Assembly: GCA_037576195.1 (NCBI GenBank)
Contig: CM075101.1
Span: forward strand, 30,132,001-30,196,000
DNA: 64,000 nt
Direction of reading: 5' to 3'
Origin: Phytoseiulus persimilis
Lineage: Eukaryota > Arthropoda > Arachnida > Mesostigmata > Phytoseiidae
Part shown: positions 12,518 to 24,671 of the stretch, in pieces
Layout: every line of letters starts with the position of its first letter
Numbering within the stretch: position 1 is the first letter of the stretch
The notes under the pieces: model-generated
Told to the model about the DNA's origin: nothing
Database searches by the model: none
Seen by the model: only the letters and a program-made list of their open reading frames with translations
Made by a program: the position numbers and the translations under genes

Positions 12518-13142
12518 CTGTTGATCTGCGGCATCGATCACAAGAGCTAGCGGCTCGCAAGCCAGACCCCACGCTACAGCACCATTAGGTCCACCGGAAA
12601 GCCAGTTCGCACCTCAGCTGTCGGAAACGGGTCTTTCGATCCGTCCGTGAGTTCGACGCCACGCGATGAATGCGAAAATTCGCCCTGAACTCAAGCTATT
12701 CTCGCGAAGGTCGTCCCGCAAAGTTCATCTGATCACGCCCGTGACTTCTCCTGGACAGATTACCGCATGCGTCACACATTGGGAACAAGAGTATTGGAAG
12801 TGAGTCGAGTCAGAATCCCGTCATTTGATGACTCGAGGTAGACTTTCGTCATATCCCGGTTGCCATGGAATAAGATGAGGATTCCTCCGGTCATTGCTAC
12901 TGCTCCAGAGTTCCCGAAATATTCACAGGTTGCCCGGCAAGTCCAATACGAGATCGGATTATCAGCAATCGAAGTTGTTCGTATATTGGCAGCGAAAGAG
13001 GGAGTCCATTCCAATAGGATTCGTTCTATTCGATGAACTATTTTCACGGAAGCCCGATAGTCTGGCCTCAGCCAGGTCACAGTTCGACTCCGCTCGGAGC
13101 CTGTCATGAGCTCCTTGCATCGAGGTTGCGTGCTCTCCCCAC

Positions 13143-13385
13143 AGGTTTGGATTATTTCCCGACTTGAGGGCGGAGATTTTTCTCGTTCCCCGTTCGCGAT
13201 GGTTCCAGTAAAAAAACTCGAGCTTTGACTCAGCGATTTCTCCGCCCGGTATCAACGCGACTCGGAAACGGTCGTTTTTCATAACTTGGTATGTCGCGTT
13301 GCCAGAACTGATGTCGAGCGTCAGCTCGCGACCGCTCCGGTCTGTTAGACTCATGATCACTGTGCCAAGCCCGCCTCCGTTTCGG
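13143..13385 (-). CDS. possible exon, beta-rich unidentified protein
   Basis: Eighty codons open with a plausible acceptor and a GTGGGG donor, both weak. The product is glycine-rich at the start (RNGGGLGTVIMSLTDRSG), then alternates hydrophobic and polar residues as in beta strands, with EFFYWNHRERGTRK near the end. The pattern is faintly like a PLAT/lipoxygenase-homology sandwich, but this is only an impression; no key motif settles it. Upstream the frame is closed by a stop at about 13430. Confidence 0.3.
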
Positions 13386-13564
13386 CTCCGAGCGTGGAGA
13401 GCCCGGAATGCACCACCCAGGCGGTTACCGAATCAACCCGATGCCGTTCCAGTTAAGGAAGAACCTCACAGACCCGCTGAGTAATGGCTCCAAAATCAGC
13501 TTTGCACTCCAGGAGTTACTCCCGACAAATACAAGAGCGATAGCAGCGAAACCAAAGTACTGAC

Positions 13565-14806
13565 CTGCGAAGCAGTCGTGCTAAAAGATGTGGATCTCCC
13601 TGAACTCTTCCGATAGCTTCCGAGCTTCACACGTAGTGAAGTCGAAGATCTCGGGCAGACTCGTGCTCCGAACAGTTCGGATGTTCGCTGTGCGACGTCT
13701 CCGAGCCTCGTCCGGAGTACTACATCACTGGTGAAATATTTCACGGAAGTACTTTGCGGACATTTGGAAAGTGAATCATCGAGGTAGCTGTAGCGCAGCT
13801 TGGCCGCCAACCAAGTTCGCCGCTAACCGGCATCTAACGACAGTCCTTGAAGTGCACCTTCGAACAGCTGACGACGGACTGTCAGGCGGGCTGAGCGTTC
13901 ATCTGGCATCCTATGTGTCTATCCATACCGACTATCGGTTGGTTGGGCCGCTTTGAACAATGCGACTCTTCGAAAGTAGTCCAAGCAACTCGGGTGTTGT
14001 ATTCATATAAAGCCGCATCCGTGGCTCCACGCGGCGCAGAACCTGAGAGGATGTAGGCTACCCAACGTGGATGAGGAACATTCTGATCGAATACGCAAAT
14101 GATTGACCATGTTGGCTGTGGGCATGATCTGATATGAAATCAATGACACTGCGACGACGATCCGGTGGTTTCCACACCGAGAAAAAAAACTCAAAACGTC
14201 TATCGGCTCCATCGCCTTGGATCAGGAGCTGACGTGAACGCAAAAACTACTCGATTTCAACTAACGTTCACCATCAATTTTGAAAATTGCAATCGAATCT
14301 GCTCCTTCCTTGGCGTTCGTCCCACAACGAGAGTCGCCATACCATCCCCGGACTCGTTTTGGCTCTTCTACGAGTTCACGGGCTCGATTCTCTGTTAACT
14401 CTTCCAGAAGAGAGTTCTCTCAAAGCTCGTCGATGGAGGTGCCGCTTCTCACCATTTTAAGAAGCCCAGGATATTTGACCTGCTGGGTTCCACCAAATGT
14501 CGCTAACCTGAGATCCGCGCGCGAAAAATGGAGCGCGAACTCAACGACTTCTGCCTGTTGCTCTTTCTGCATGCATCAATCAACCTTAACTCGCGCGTAA
14601 GAACAACCTTTCCTTGGGAGACGGAAGCCTGTCGGGAACGGACTGTGGTCGGAACGCGCATGGCTCAATGATTAGTGAAAGCAGAATTCGCTTCGTTTCC
14701 GACCTCAATGATGTCGAGAATCGCGATACTTTTGGAAAATGAGGTTTTTCGCACGCCGGATTCGGGGTAGTTGAGGAGAAAAATATACGGGAGGATCCTC
14801 GAGAGC
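13565..14806 (-). CDS. unidentified multi-exon gene, five phase-compatible exons
   Basis: Candidate exons on the minus strand: 14806-14704 (34 codons), 14566-14453 (38 codons, GTGAGA donor), 14228-14108 (donor GTCAAT), 14042 to 13930 or so, and 13822-13565 (86 codons, CAG/GTCAGT donor). Phases join from exon to exon without a stop, using a phase-0 end at about 13931 for the fourth. Segments include LSRILPYIFLLNYPESG, QAEVVEFALHFSRADLRLAT, RRFEFFFSVWKPPDRRRSV, ALYEYNTRVAWTTFEESH and SYLDDSLSKCPQSTSVKYF. These look like an ordered protein, but I recognise no family. The start and the end are not located; exons at 13.1 kb and below on the same strand may belong to it. Several donors are non-consensus, so individual ends are uncertain. 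Confidence 0.42.
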
Positions 14807-14900
14807 CTGGCAAGATTCGAACGAATTCCGAACATGATGAAAAACACTCACCCGGCTGAAGGTATACATGACTAGAATACACGATCACGCCAAGAAACCC

Positions 14901-17572
14901 CGATCCAAGCCAGGTTGACTCGTCGCACTAGGATGCGAGGAACTGTGAGCAAAACATGATCGAATTCACATTTTGGTTTACTCTTGTAATTTCTTCCGTT
15001 CGCCGTGACCCAAGCAGCAAAACACTGTCGGCGAAGGAGCTCCGTTGCTCTGAGCCGTAGCTACGGGTCCGCGCCACAACAAACGTCACGAGGATTTCCG
15101 CGCATGGGCGGAACGCTCACTTGTTTGCTGGGTGGCACACCGGCTAGCGGGTCTTGTGGTAGTTGGTGAGCTTACCCACTAGCTCGACCCATGCTCGTGA
15201 GCGGCTTCAGGAGCCATAGAGACCCAAGGGCAAGCCACTCAAGTTCAATTAGGAAGAGATGGGTAACACTGGCAGACACAAAACTCGCTCTGGCCCGGGT
15301 CGGGGCAATGGCCTGCGCCGCCGCACAGATGCTCCTTCCGGTCCAACGAGCATACAGCTGTGCGTTCAGGGAGAAACGCGGGTCGCGCGGAGATCAGCCA
15401 GAAACTCCAGCGGGGGAGGAACAGAAACACGATTTCCCCACCACGCTCATGCGGTATCCGCGAAATAGTCCAGACAACGAGGTTCCAGAAACGAGTGACA
15501 GAATTGCCCGAAGGAGACCCCCACGGCGTTTCGAGTAGCACCGAACGACATGACGTCATGTATGGTTTTATCGTCCCTGGATTCTTCCCCGGGAATACAT
15601 TAACGTTCGTTGACATCAGCTATGGATTCTTCGGCCCAAAAACATTCCGAAAGAGGGAGCACCACCGCAGCGTATGTAAAGGAATGCTCACAGGTCATTG
15701 GCCCCTGAGAGGGATGTTTCGCGCCGCAACAAGAATTATTTCATGAAAGGCCTTCGCGGACCATTGCGACACCAGATACGGTCATATTCCTGTCACTTCG
15801 AAAACTGCCGCAAGAACGTTACTCCAAGGTTTTCTCCGTGAGCAATTCGCTGTATATCCGCAAACTAGAACGGATTCAATGGTCCCGACCGACGTGTAGA
15901 GGGAGATGCGAGGACCAAAGCTAGTCCCTGCATTGAAAGCTCCCCGTATAGCTGGACTCCGTGAGATCTTACTCTCATAGCTACGCCAGTGCGGAGCTCG
16001 TAACATGAGTCATCGCTTCTAATTGCCCTGTTTTGTGACGGCCCGCTCGGCGAGTGAGCAAGTGTGGTTGCTCTTCACGACGACCGAACGTCGGATACCC
16101 CGGCTGACCGAGCGACAATAGTGAATTCCTCGAGGAAACAATAGAACCGGTCGACTCGAGCGGATGGCCTGCAAAAGCAGCCGACAGAGAAACTTCCACA
16201 GAACCCAACATCACTCCGTCGGTCGGTGCATCCTCGGGTCGCCTGGTCCAACAGCCCTGTTTCTCATTTTGTCGGCTCAGCTGCTGGACAAGAATGCCCG
16301 GGGCCCCATAACGCGGGATGACTCATAAGGGGATGAGTTCCAACAGTTCGGCGTGTCTTGCTCGCCAACTTTCAATCTCTCCTGCAGCCAGTTGGCTCCG
16401 AAGCTCTCGTTGGCCCCCTCCTGCTCCTACTCCTGGCTGTTCGTCCGGCCTCCCCCTTCAAGGCCCTCACAAAGCTTCTCCCGAACCCCGCATCTCTGCA
16501 TTCGGAGTGCTCCCTCTGTGGTGTTCGCCTCGCCCTCACCGCTTGCTCTGTATTGCTGTCCGCCTCGAGTCCGTTACTATTCTTATCCCGAAGACCCTGC
16601 TCGGGCTCGTTCGATACTATCCTTGACTGCCTTGCTCCATTCCGCGGCCCCCGTCCCGCTCCTGTGGCGTCGATCTCCCCACCTCCAATGGAGTAGCCAA
16701 GGTTCGACGCTCCACCTGACGACGGACGATTTCGACGACAAACTCGGCACTCGTTGCACCTGATGTCGGGACAGAGTTTCCCGCAGTGAAGTCCACTCCA
16801 CGAACTTCGTTTCTGAACCTCCGCAACTCCGCGCTTCAGGCCTCGAAATCATGTACTGCTCAGACCATGAGGCGTATACAGGCGCTCCATCGAGTTATCT
16901 CCATTGTTCGGTAGAACGAATTCCGGCTCTGCAGATGCTATTCAGCAGATGACCCAATTCTAGCGATTCCCCGAGTTGGAACTCTTATGTAGCTTCCTCG
17001 GAGGGGAATACAAATTGTCATAGTTTCGGAAGGGAGGCCGACAACAGATGGAAGTAGAGTCCGTGGGTAAACTTCCGAGTTTGTGTTCCTCACGGAAACG
17101 ACTACTGATTCGGTCCGGCGAATGACGTGTATTTATTCAGAACTCGAATGAAAACAAGTGTCTTGAGTGGATCCGAGATAAAGTGGGGTCGACACCCCGC
17201 CATGAGCGGAGGGGAAACCAGCGGAAACAAAGGAGAAACCCGAGGGAAAAAATAACTGAGAGAAACAAGAAGGAGTGCCGCCCTCAGTGCAGTGGCGCCC
17301 CGAGAGCTGGGGAAAAACAAAGGAAAATATTCATCCGTTCAAGTGTTTCATGAGCAGACTCGGCGTGAACGACATGAGCTGCAGACCGTCTCACCCGACC
17401 GGAGATGAGGGAGAACCCTTCCGAACGAATGAACAGCGATGACGACTCCGAAGTATTGTACAAGTTCAAGATAAACCGATCACGCTGCTGCTACCGACTG
17501 ACACGGCCAGTTCAGCGGAAGCGTCGAACTGGCCTCGGAAAGCCTCGATGGCCAATGTCGCTCCGGAGTTCT
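14901..17572. other. no assigned gene
   Basis: Open frames occur on both strands here (for example 15191-15538 plus, 15616-15245 minus, 16353-16763 plus, 16852-16583 minus). They overlap one another, show no recognised domain and lack paired splice sites. A short minus-strand segment ending near 15975 has a strong donor (GAGA/GTAAGA), which hints at a microexon of the gene to its left, but its reading frame is unclear. Confidence 0.35.
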
Positions 17573-17578
17573 AAAAAA
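17573..17578 (-). terminator. RNA polymerase III terminator of tRNA-Leu
   Basis: A run of six T on the minus strand, eight bases past the end of the tRNA-Leu gene. T runs of four or more are the usual Pol III stop. Confidence 0.8.
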
Positions 17579-17585
17579 TAGTGCT

Positions 17586-17668
17586 GTCAGAAGTGGGGTT
17601 CGAACCCACGCCCTCTTACGAGGAGCAGAGCTTAAATCTGCCGCCTTAGACCACTCGGCCATTCTGAC
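17586..17668 (-). tRNA. tRNA-Leu (anticodon UAA)
   Basis: An 83-nt minus-strand gene with a seven-base acceptor stem (GTCAGAA paired with TTCTGAC). The A box (TGGCCGAGTGG) and B box (GGTTCGAACCC) internal promoters are intact. The anticodon stem GCAGA/TCTGC encloses the loop TTTAAGC, giving anticodon TAA for leucine UUA codons. The long variable arm (TCCTCGTAAGAGG region) is the class II feature expected of tRNA-Leu. There is no intron. CCA is not encoded, as usual for eukaryotes. A T6 terminator follows. Confidence 0.96.
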
Positions 17669-19926
17669 TTCCTGTCACAGCTGATCCGCGAGCCGCAGAC
17701 GCTTTCCAGTAGTTGCTGTCGGTCGGCTTGGCCGTATCTGCGCCCGCGCCGTCGAACAGCCGTGAATCACACACATGATCTCAGTTGAAAGCTTTCGAGA
17801 CCCGGACTCTCTTCGCTTCATTCGAGAGTCCCAATCAATGGAATCAGTCCTCGTGAAGGGAGTGAGAAAGCGCAACCGGAAAGTGATTATTCGTTCTTTG
17901 ACGATCATCCGAAGATGGCCCAGTACTCGCACTCTTTCGATTGTACGGTGTCCGCGAGAATAATTTCGTCCTTGGTCGATCGAAGGAGAACGTGCGCAGT
18001 CATCGTGACAGGAGACCTCGACCGATCCTCCTCGGTAACTCCCAAGTATCTGAGCGGGTCTCGACCGGAGCAAGCTTCGTAGTAGCGGTCCGAGGGCTTT
18101 TCATGTGCCACCCCACACAGTTCCAGCTGCCGAGTGACGGGAAGCCTGGGCGGAGAGGTCTTCACTGGGATCTCGAGCGTTGAGCCGTTGAGTAACGTTG
18201 GGGAGCCGATATCAGGAGGACTGTGCTCACTGTAACATGAAGTAGTGCACGAACTAGGAACGTCGGTCGACGAGGCGTATGCATTCCTCTAATTGTTTCC
18301 GAGCGGTGCACTACAACACCTCTTTCAGCCCAAGTATTTTCCAAAGTTGTTCGAGCCTGCGTTTCGTTCTTCCGTTCACATCTTGGAGGATTCTAGTGTC
18401 ATTCTACCCAAGATGGAAGGGGTTGTCTAGAATTAAGGTTCCGTTGGTCCAGCTCGATCGATCGTCTACCGAGAGGAGCCAATAACAAGTCAGTTCTGAG
18501 TTTCACAATGACTACAGCAATCCGACCAGACACGTGACGAGTTTTCGATCACATGTAGCGCAAACTCACAGCTTCCCGTTATCAAATGAAGAATCGACTC
18601 TCGAATCTGTCTGAGCCCAGCTCGCTGTCAGACACGGATTCTAAGGAACAAATAACTCCAAAGAATCTCCACATATAAGTTCTTGGGAGCTTGATTCTTC
18701 ACTCTGTTCTTAGGCCGAAATCTTCCGTTTCCTGATGGTTTTGTACCGGAAAAGGGTCATCCTTGAACCTGGTTAGGATAGTTCCGGAGAGCCGGCTGCC
18801 GTCTCGGTAGGAACAGCAATGAGAATGCTGCGATGAGATTTGCGCACACTCACGTTTCGGTGTCTATAGAAGGATCTTCATATCGGGAATAAAACTTCAG
18901 TTCATTGTGTACTTGTATCACTAGCGATGTTCCCCCTCCACTAAGTTAACAGAATCGTCAGCGAAAATTCCATATCGAAGTCGAATCCCTTGAATGAATA
19001 CGCCGTCTCGGCTCAGCGTCTGAGCGATAGCGGGTTCCTGATTCCTCACTCGTACCTAAGGTCAGAGAAATGTTCGGGAGCGAGAATCCGAAAACGGGCT
19101 CGTGACCGATTCCGCTTGAAGTGGGGGCTTCACGATAGACTGCGCAACGAGAAAGAGTTCCGGAGGCATCGACAGATGAATTCATCTAGAGAAAGAGAGA
19201 GAACTCTACTGCGATGCAATCGAGCCGCGGGGCTGTGATACCACAAGCCTCTATTCTTTGTGGAAAATTGACACTCCTCAGTCACATCCATTGCAGTTTA
19301 TCAGAGCGTGTGAGCATCACTTTTTCAGGATCGTCATTGATGCAAATCTGCCAAAGGGACACTAAGGATATCAACTAAAACGCATATCAGGACGGAAAAT
19401 GACATTGAGTTCGGTCGGAACTCCAGGAGTCGTAGAAGTGCTCAAGATGTGCGACCACCGGCTTGACTCTGAAACTGTACTCCTTGTCAATCGAACTTAA
19501 TCGCTCCGATGGGCCAGTCTCGGAGCTTCACCTCATGGCTCAATCAAAACACTTCGGATCATGAACACCATTGGATTCTGGACGGGGTGCGGCTCGTTGA
19601 TTCGGATCGCTGGTTTCGAAGCTCGTCCGCTGGAGTGCCGCTTCGGAAGCCGAGGGCTGTGGCCGCTGGTTTCTCCGGACGGAACGTCTCAAGAAACAAC
19701 GGGGTAAAGCGGTTTGCTCTCAAGCTGCGACAGTACTATCAGCAACTGTTCGGTCATGGTGCCGAAGTGAACTCCATATCTCAAAATGTAGTTGAAAATC
19801 TCCGGCTCGGTGTGGCCCATCTTTGGAGTGACCTATCAGCCTGATCGAAGTAACCCACAGATGTTCCCCGTCCCTGAGCAAACCCATTCTCCATATTCGT
19901 TGTGACATCGAGCCTGCGTGAGATAC
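17669..19926. other. no assigned gene
   Basis: Upstream of the tRNA gene. Minus-strand frames at 18073-17675 and 19185-18958 are open but overlap plus-strand frames of similar length, and no domain or splice pair supports either strand. Confidence 0.4.
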
Positions 19927-20015
19927 CGTTCGCGTTCCACGAAAACGCGTTGCTACTCGTGTTTTGATCAACACGCAGCTCGAATCGCGCAGGAGGCGTC
20001 CAGACGTTGGGATTG
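19927..20015 (-). CDS. possible small internal exon, unidentified
   Basis: A good acceptor (ACGTTCCTTCCAG) precedes one base and 29 codons, followed by a GTATCT donor after one more base. The product reads NPNVWTPPARFELRVDQNTS and ends AFSWNAN. The frame stays open downstream past the proposed donor, so the exon may be longer (to 19781). No family is recognised. Confidence 0.33.
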
Positions 20016-20086
20016 CTGGAAGGAACGTACAACGTAGCTGAGTTTTCCTGGTATCCATCAGCTAGTCTTCTGCGGTGCCGAAGAAA

Positions 20087-20105
20087 GGGGGGGGGGGGGG
20101 GGGGG
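20087..20105. repeat. poly-G tract, 19 bases
   Basis: Uninterrupted run of 19 G on the plus strand between two possible minus-strand exons. Length is likely to be polymorphic or mis-measured. Confidence 0.95.
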
Positions 20106-20581
20106 AATCAGTCATGGTTCGCCTCGAACTCCTCCCAAGGCGCGATCATACTGTTTGCAAACTCAGTAGCACTAAGGGAAAGCTCCGCTCCTACTCCCTT
20201 TGCGTCAGTGTTACGATGCTGCATGCATTAGATGGATCATGACTGAGTTCGATGGGAAGATTCGGAACACACAGGACCCGCCTCGACCGTCCGTTCGCAG
20301 ACATCATGGGAAGACTGAGTCGTTCGTGCCATGTCCTTTTTCCTCCGCATTCCGGGGTCGTGCATCAGAGATCAGAGTGATGGGTACGCGGAAAAGCCGA
20401 CCAGTACTTTGCTGCGGGGAAGCTGACCATGGGACATCGATGGTAGCCCAGCGTTTATGCCCTCATCGATTCTCATTATCGGTTCTCTAACTTCTCGACA
20501 ACCTTGCACGAGTCATCGGAATCTGGTGGACTCAAGGTTTCTGACTAGCCGTCACGGTCCAGATCGACCGTCCGTCCTTAC

Positions 20582-20802
20582 ATCACAAAGAGTGTTGCAA
20601 GCAACTGTGCAGATGATCTGAACGCGGTCTACGCTCGGAGAAAAGTAGGAGGAGCGTAACTTTTGAAAACGACGCATAACTGGTAAAACTGTCGAGACGA
20701 ATGGCGTTTGTTGTGTTCGAGAGATCTGTGGAGGAAAATCACAAGGTACATTGACTTCAGAATGAAATGTATTGTAGGGTAACTCAGGGTGTGCCACATC
20801 GA
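20582..20802 (-). CDS. probable internal exon, cysteine-containing protein
   Basis: An acceptor (GAGCCTTAG) precedes two bases and 73 codons, and the exon closes at a strong donor (GAT/GTAAGG), so it runs phase 1 to phase 0. The product begins DVAHPELPYNTFHSEVNVPC, contains TPFVSTVLPVMRRFQKLRSS and ends with three cysteines (IICTVACNTLCD). This looks like part of a secreted or extracellular protein. I cannot name it. No partner exon with matching phases was found with confidence. Confidence 0.43.
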
Positions 20803-23587
20803 CTAAGGCTCGGGATTTCCCATGTCCCGGTTTTTCGCGACATCCAGTCCAGCGTTTCTCAACGAGGTCGATGATTGATCGCTAGAAGGCTGGTGGGGGT
20901 CGGGACGGCTGGGAGTCGCTGAAAGGGGTGAGGTTCGGGAACATCGGTCTGGTAGCTGCTCTCAAATCAATGAAATGAATCGTCCTCTCTGCTCAACGAG
21001 GATCGCTAACGCGAACGCTCTGGTAAACGGTTAACCCTTGGCGAATCCTCGGGATGATGAACAGAACTGAAGATAAATTGCAGTCGTTGAAATGAGAGCA
21101 GAAATGACGATGGACATCCTCGAACCCGAGACTCTGAGACCGAGCCAAGCTACCGTTTCAGACAGGCACATTAAATCAGGTAGAAAAATCGGACTATCCG
21201 ATTCGAAGAACGAAGTCACGCTCTCTGGTAGCCGGGGCACGCTGAACTCACGACTGGGCTCGCTCAAAAAGATACAAAACTCGTATTCTCATCGAAAACC
21301 CATTCGATGATTTGCTCACCGGGAGCTTATTGCTGCGCTCGGCAGATCCCCCAACTCCGCCTCCAGGAGCTCTTCAGGTCCGGAATGACGCCTTCAGCCC
21401 TGCATCCAATAGATGAACAAATGGTCACGATCTCCCAGACGAAGAGGGTGGGTCTCCAAGCAGTCGTCTCAATTTTAGAGTCCGAAAATCACTGCAGAAG
21501 AGCTATCATGGTCATCACGTCCCAGCAGCTTCCGATCAAATAAGAAAAGTGAAGAGATCGAGCGGAAATGGAGTTCGAAGATTCTCTCCCACCAAAAATC
21601 AGGCCCACACTACAAGTCGCGCCTTCCGGCAATTTTCCGATTGTGATGACTCCGTGAACCCCACGAGTGGTGGTCACATGCAGGTTTTGAAATGATGAAA
21701 TTATCGGTCTGATGCGAGTCGAGTCACCGAATGAGGAGTTCCGGCAGATAGCTAACGGGATTGGGTCGAGGGAAGCTTCCGCGCTCTCCTCTGAATGGTT
21801 CCGGCTCCCGAACGAGCTGGGCTTTCCCGGCCCGTAGCTTTCGATTCGACCCATGTGGAATCGGCTTTTGGGATGGTTCCGGCTGTAAAGTCGCCCTTTC
21901 CGCTAAATGAGGTGCCACCATTCGAATTGTCATCTCGTCTTCGTACCCCACCACCATCACTCCAGTACTGCTCGTACCCCGCTGATAGTCTCGGGAGTGG
22001 AATGCTCGACTTCACCATCGTTATAACTACGCAAACGCGGACTGGGAGCTGATCTGCGCCTCCGGTAGAGCCAACCCCTCGTCCCCCATATGCGGCATTG
22101 TGTCCCATTGTTCAGTAATGAAGCACGCAATAGGCAGTGCTTTGAGCGTCATTTTTGGTCTGAAAGCCTCCGGAAGACGAAGGTTCGGCCGAAGGCAGCT
22201 ACGAGCTCCCACTTCGCGTTTACGCAACAGGCTGTGCTTCGACGCCCTAACGAGGAAAGCCAAAGATGAAGGCCGAACTCGTAACTTAGCAGAGGTGGAA
22301 GTTTCCAAACTCGGGGCCCTCGCACGCGGAGAAGGAGCTGAATCCTCATTTCCGACTACCAACATTTTTTGAAACACGTTAGTCTTCACAATCACAACGA
22401 CTGGAGTGCTCAGAAGACGATTCTCAAGCGTGGCCTGCGAGTTCAAGGATCCTCCTTCAGTCGACTTCTTCGAAGCTCCTGCAGGTCGAGATGTGCGATC
22501 GGGATCGATCTGCGTCAGGCTGCAAAACTTTTTTTCACGAGAGCGCTACCGCCGAGTGCTGGTGGAGAGAGGATGGCGAACGGGACCACCTCGGAGGAGA
22601 ATATCGTTCAGTACATGTGATATTCGATTTCATCAGCACACAGAGGTGAATATACGGGCATTACCCGCCCACTGGATCTTGGATCCGAGATCCAACTCCG
22701 ATCGCGCTCCCGAACTTCAGTGGCGTCCCATCAAAGCGTTGTGCGACACAGTTTTCCAACTTTGAATGACCACGCCGCATCAAAGTCGCAATGTCGCCCG
22801 TGATGGCCTCCGCGTCGAAGTTTCAGAATGAATAGGACTCCGTGAATCTTCTCACAACTTCCATGCCACGAACGCATCTCAGACAGACCCTGAATTGCTC
22901 CGTTCCACCAATGTCGCCTGTCTAATCCGCAATGAGCGAAAAACAAGAGGATCCTTCATTGTCGTCTCGAGCTCTGCGTTCAGCTGAGCTAAGCAAGCCG
23001 CATCTTCCAAAGCGGACGAGCAGCATTTTTTTTCTCCACTCGGCATGGAACACCTCAGGGTAAGGCCACTTTCCTCCCTGTGTCGATATCATTGAGCGTT
23101 GGATAGTACCAGGATCTGATTTGTGTACACTCAGGTTCTGCGGAAATTCGGTTGGATCACAGCGGCCGATTGAGCTCCTCATACTGAGAAGCAGACGTGG
23201 CTGCTCTGCGCGAAACACGAGGCATGCGAATTTCGAATATAACGAGCCAGATTCGAGTAAGAACTAGACCGTGCTCTTGAGCGCCCACGAATCCATCATC
23301 CCAGGGATTACTCATACTTCTTCCCTGGATTGTCGCTGTGAAATCGTGTAACTTATATCTGACGCGTTCGGAAGCATTGGACGAATTCACAGAAAGGAAT
23401 CAACTCGTCGAATTTCATAATTACACGAGGCAAGCCTCATGGAATTACCGAATAACGAGGCTTCAGGCTGAGATATGCAAATTACGCTGTAGCAGTGAAC
23501 ACGTTGGCGTTCACACAGACCAGCCCTCGGGTCGCCACAAGAATCGTCATTGCCATCGTGAAGATGGAGACTTCTCCTCAGGATATC
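20803..23587. other. protein-like minus-strand frames, unresolved
   Basis: Minus-strand frames with plausible protein character lie at 21267-21031 (has a hydrophobic segment, MSIVISALISTTAIYLQ, near its end), 21854-21489, 22446-22027 and 23390-23157 (contains MSNPWDDGFVGAQEHGLVLT). Splice ends could not be fixed, and plus-strand frames overlap some of them. At 23564-23587 the plus strand has an ATG followed by a strong ATC/GTGAGT donor, which may be the non-coding or leader exon of the elongase gene that follows; its phase does not fit coding continuity with 23891. Confidence 0.3.
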
Positions 23588-23909
23588 GTGAGTGGAGCCC
23601 GGGTTCCGGGGGAAGTTCGTGAAGGCAAAATCTGAGGAAGGCCAAGGGGCTGTGGGAACCCGAGATGACAGAGGCCCAAGAAACGTTGGTTGAAAGAATG
23701 TCAGTTTTGGTGTCGTTCCTATATGAGGATATCAACAGAGGGGTGCTCTCCCCTTCGTTGGTGGGGTGGAGGAAGGATTTCTCCCACCTGGCCACTAACA
23801 AGCCGGCCGGGTGGCCGACCCTTCCTCCTCGGGGAGCGAAAGACCCCGGAGGAAAGTAGAGCTGTGTACAGCCGGCTTAACCACTTTCAGAGGACCACGA
23901 ACTGGCGAA

Positions 23910-24671
23910 ATGCTACCCAGAGACCCCCGGACGGAGGGTTGGCCCCTGGTAGGAAACCCCCTCGGAATTATTTCGCTTCTGTCAGTCTACGTGCTGCTGG
24001 TGACAGTGATCGGTCCCCGATGGATGGAACAGAGAAAAGCCTTCAACATTCGGAAGTGGATTGTGCTCGCGAACGCCGCCCAGGTGCTCCTGAACGCGTA
24101 CTTCTCGTTCCAATTCCTCAAACACACCTACATCTCAGGAGGCTACAATATCTGGTGCCAAGGAGTCTCTCTGGTCGTTGACGAGCAGGGGAAGGTTCTC
24201 GCGACGCTCTGTTGGTACTATCTCGTCGTGAGGATCGGTGATTTTCTTGATACTGTCTTCTTCGTGCTAAGGAAGAAGTTCAGCCACATTAGTTTCCTGC
24301 ACGTCGTGCACCACGTACTGGTAGTCTTCAACGGCTGGTACGGTCTGACGTACGGCTTCGACGGCCAGGCGATGTTGTGCATATGCATCAACAGTTGTGT
24401 TCACATCCTCATGTACACCTATTATCTCCTGTCGCTATTCAGAGTGAGCTGGCTGAGCCGAGTGAAGCCGTACCTGACAATCATTCAAATATCGCAATTT
24501 TTGGCGATTTCACTGCATTCATTGGTGCCACTGTTCATCGAGTGCGGATACCCCGTGCAACACACTCTGCTGATTCTCGCCGAGGCCCTGTTCTTCCTGG
24601 CGCTCTTCCTGAACTTCTACCGAGGGGCGTACAATCGAACGAAGGCTCACACCAAACGGCCTCAAGATTGA
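23910..24671 (+). CDS. very-long-chain fatty acid elongase (ELOVL family)
   Basis: ER membrane condensing enzyme that joins malonyl-CoA to a fatty acyl-CoA, the first step of each elongation cycle (family knowledge). The 253-residue product has the family hallmarks: DPRTEGWPL at the N terminus, RIGDFLDT (108-115), the catalytic histidine box HVVHH (131-135), INSCVHILMYTYY, and TIIQISQF, with several hydrophobic spans and a basic C-terminal tail (KAHTKRPQD). The coding region is a single exon. An acceptor (CCACTTTCAG) lies just before 23891, so a 5' leader exon is likely, perhaps ending at 23587. I chose the ATG at 23910 because no upstream exon gives a matching phase; the frame is open further upstream to 23811, past the acceptor. 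The subfamily is not determined. Confidence 0.9.
   Translation: MLPRDPRTEGWPLVGNPLGIISLLSVYVLLVTVIGPRWMEQRKAFNIRKWIVLANAAQVLLNAYFSFQFLKHTYISGGYNIWCQGVSLVVDEQGKVLATLCWYYLVVRIGDFLDTVFFVLRKKFSHISFLHVVHHVLVVFNGWYGLTYGFDGQAMLCICINSCVHILMYTYYLLSLFRVSWLSRVKPYLTIIQISQFLAISLHSLVPLFIECGYPVQHTLLILAEALFFLALFLNFYRGAYNRTKAHTKRPQD

Noticed and set aside
17480-17662. Minus-strand frame beginning MAEWSKAADLSSAPRKR
   Set aside because: This is the tRNA-Leu gene read as protein; the same false peptide appears wherever class II tRNA genes are translated.
21031-21267. Minus-strand hydrophobic segment as an ABCC transporter exon
   Set aside because: The membrane-span resemblance is weak and no Walker or signature motif occurs on this strand nearby.
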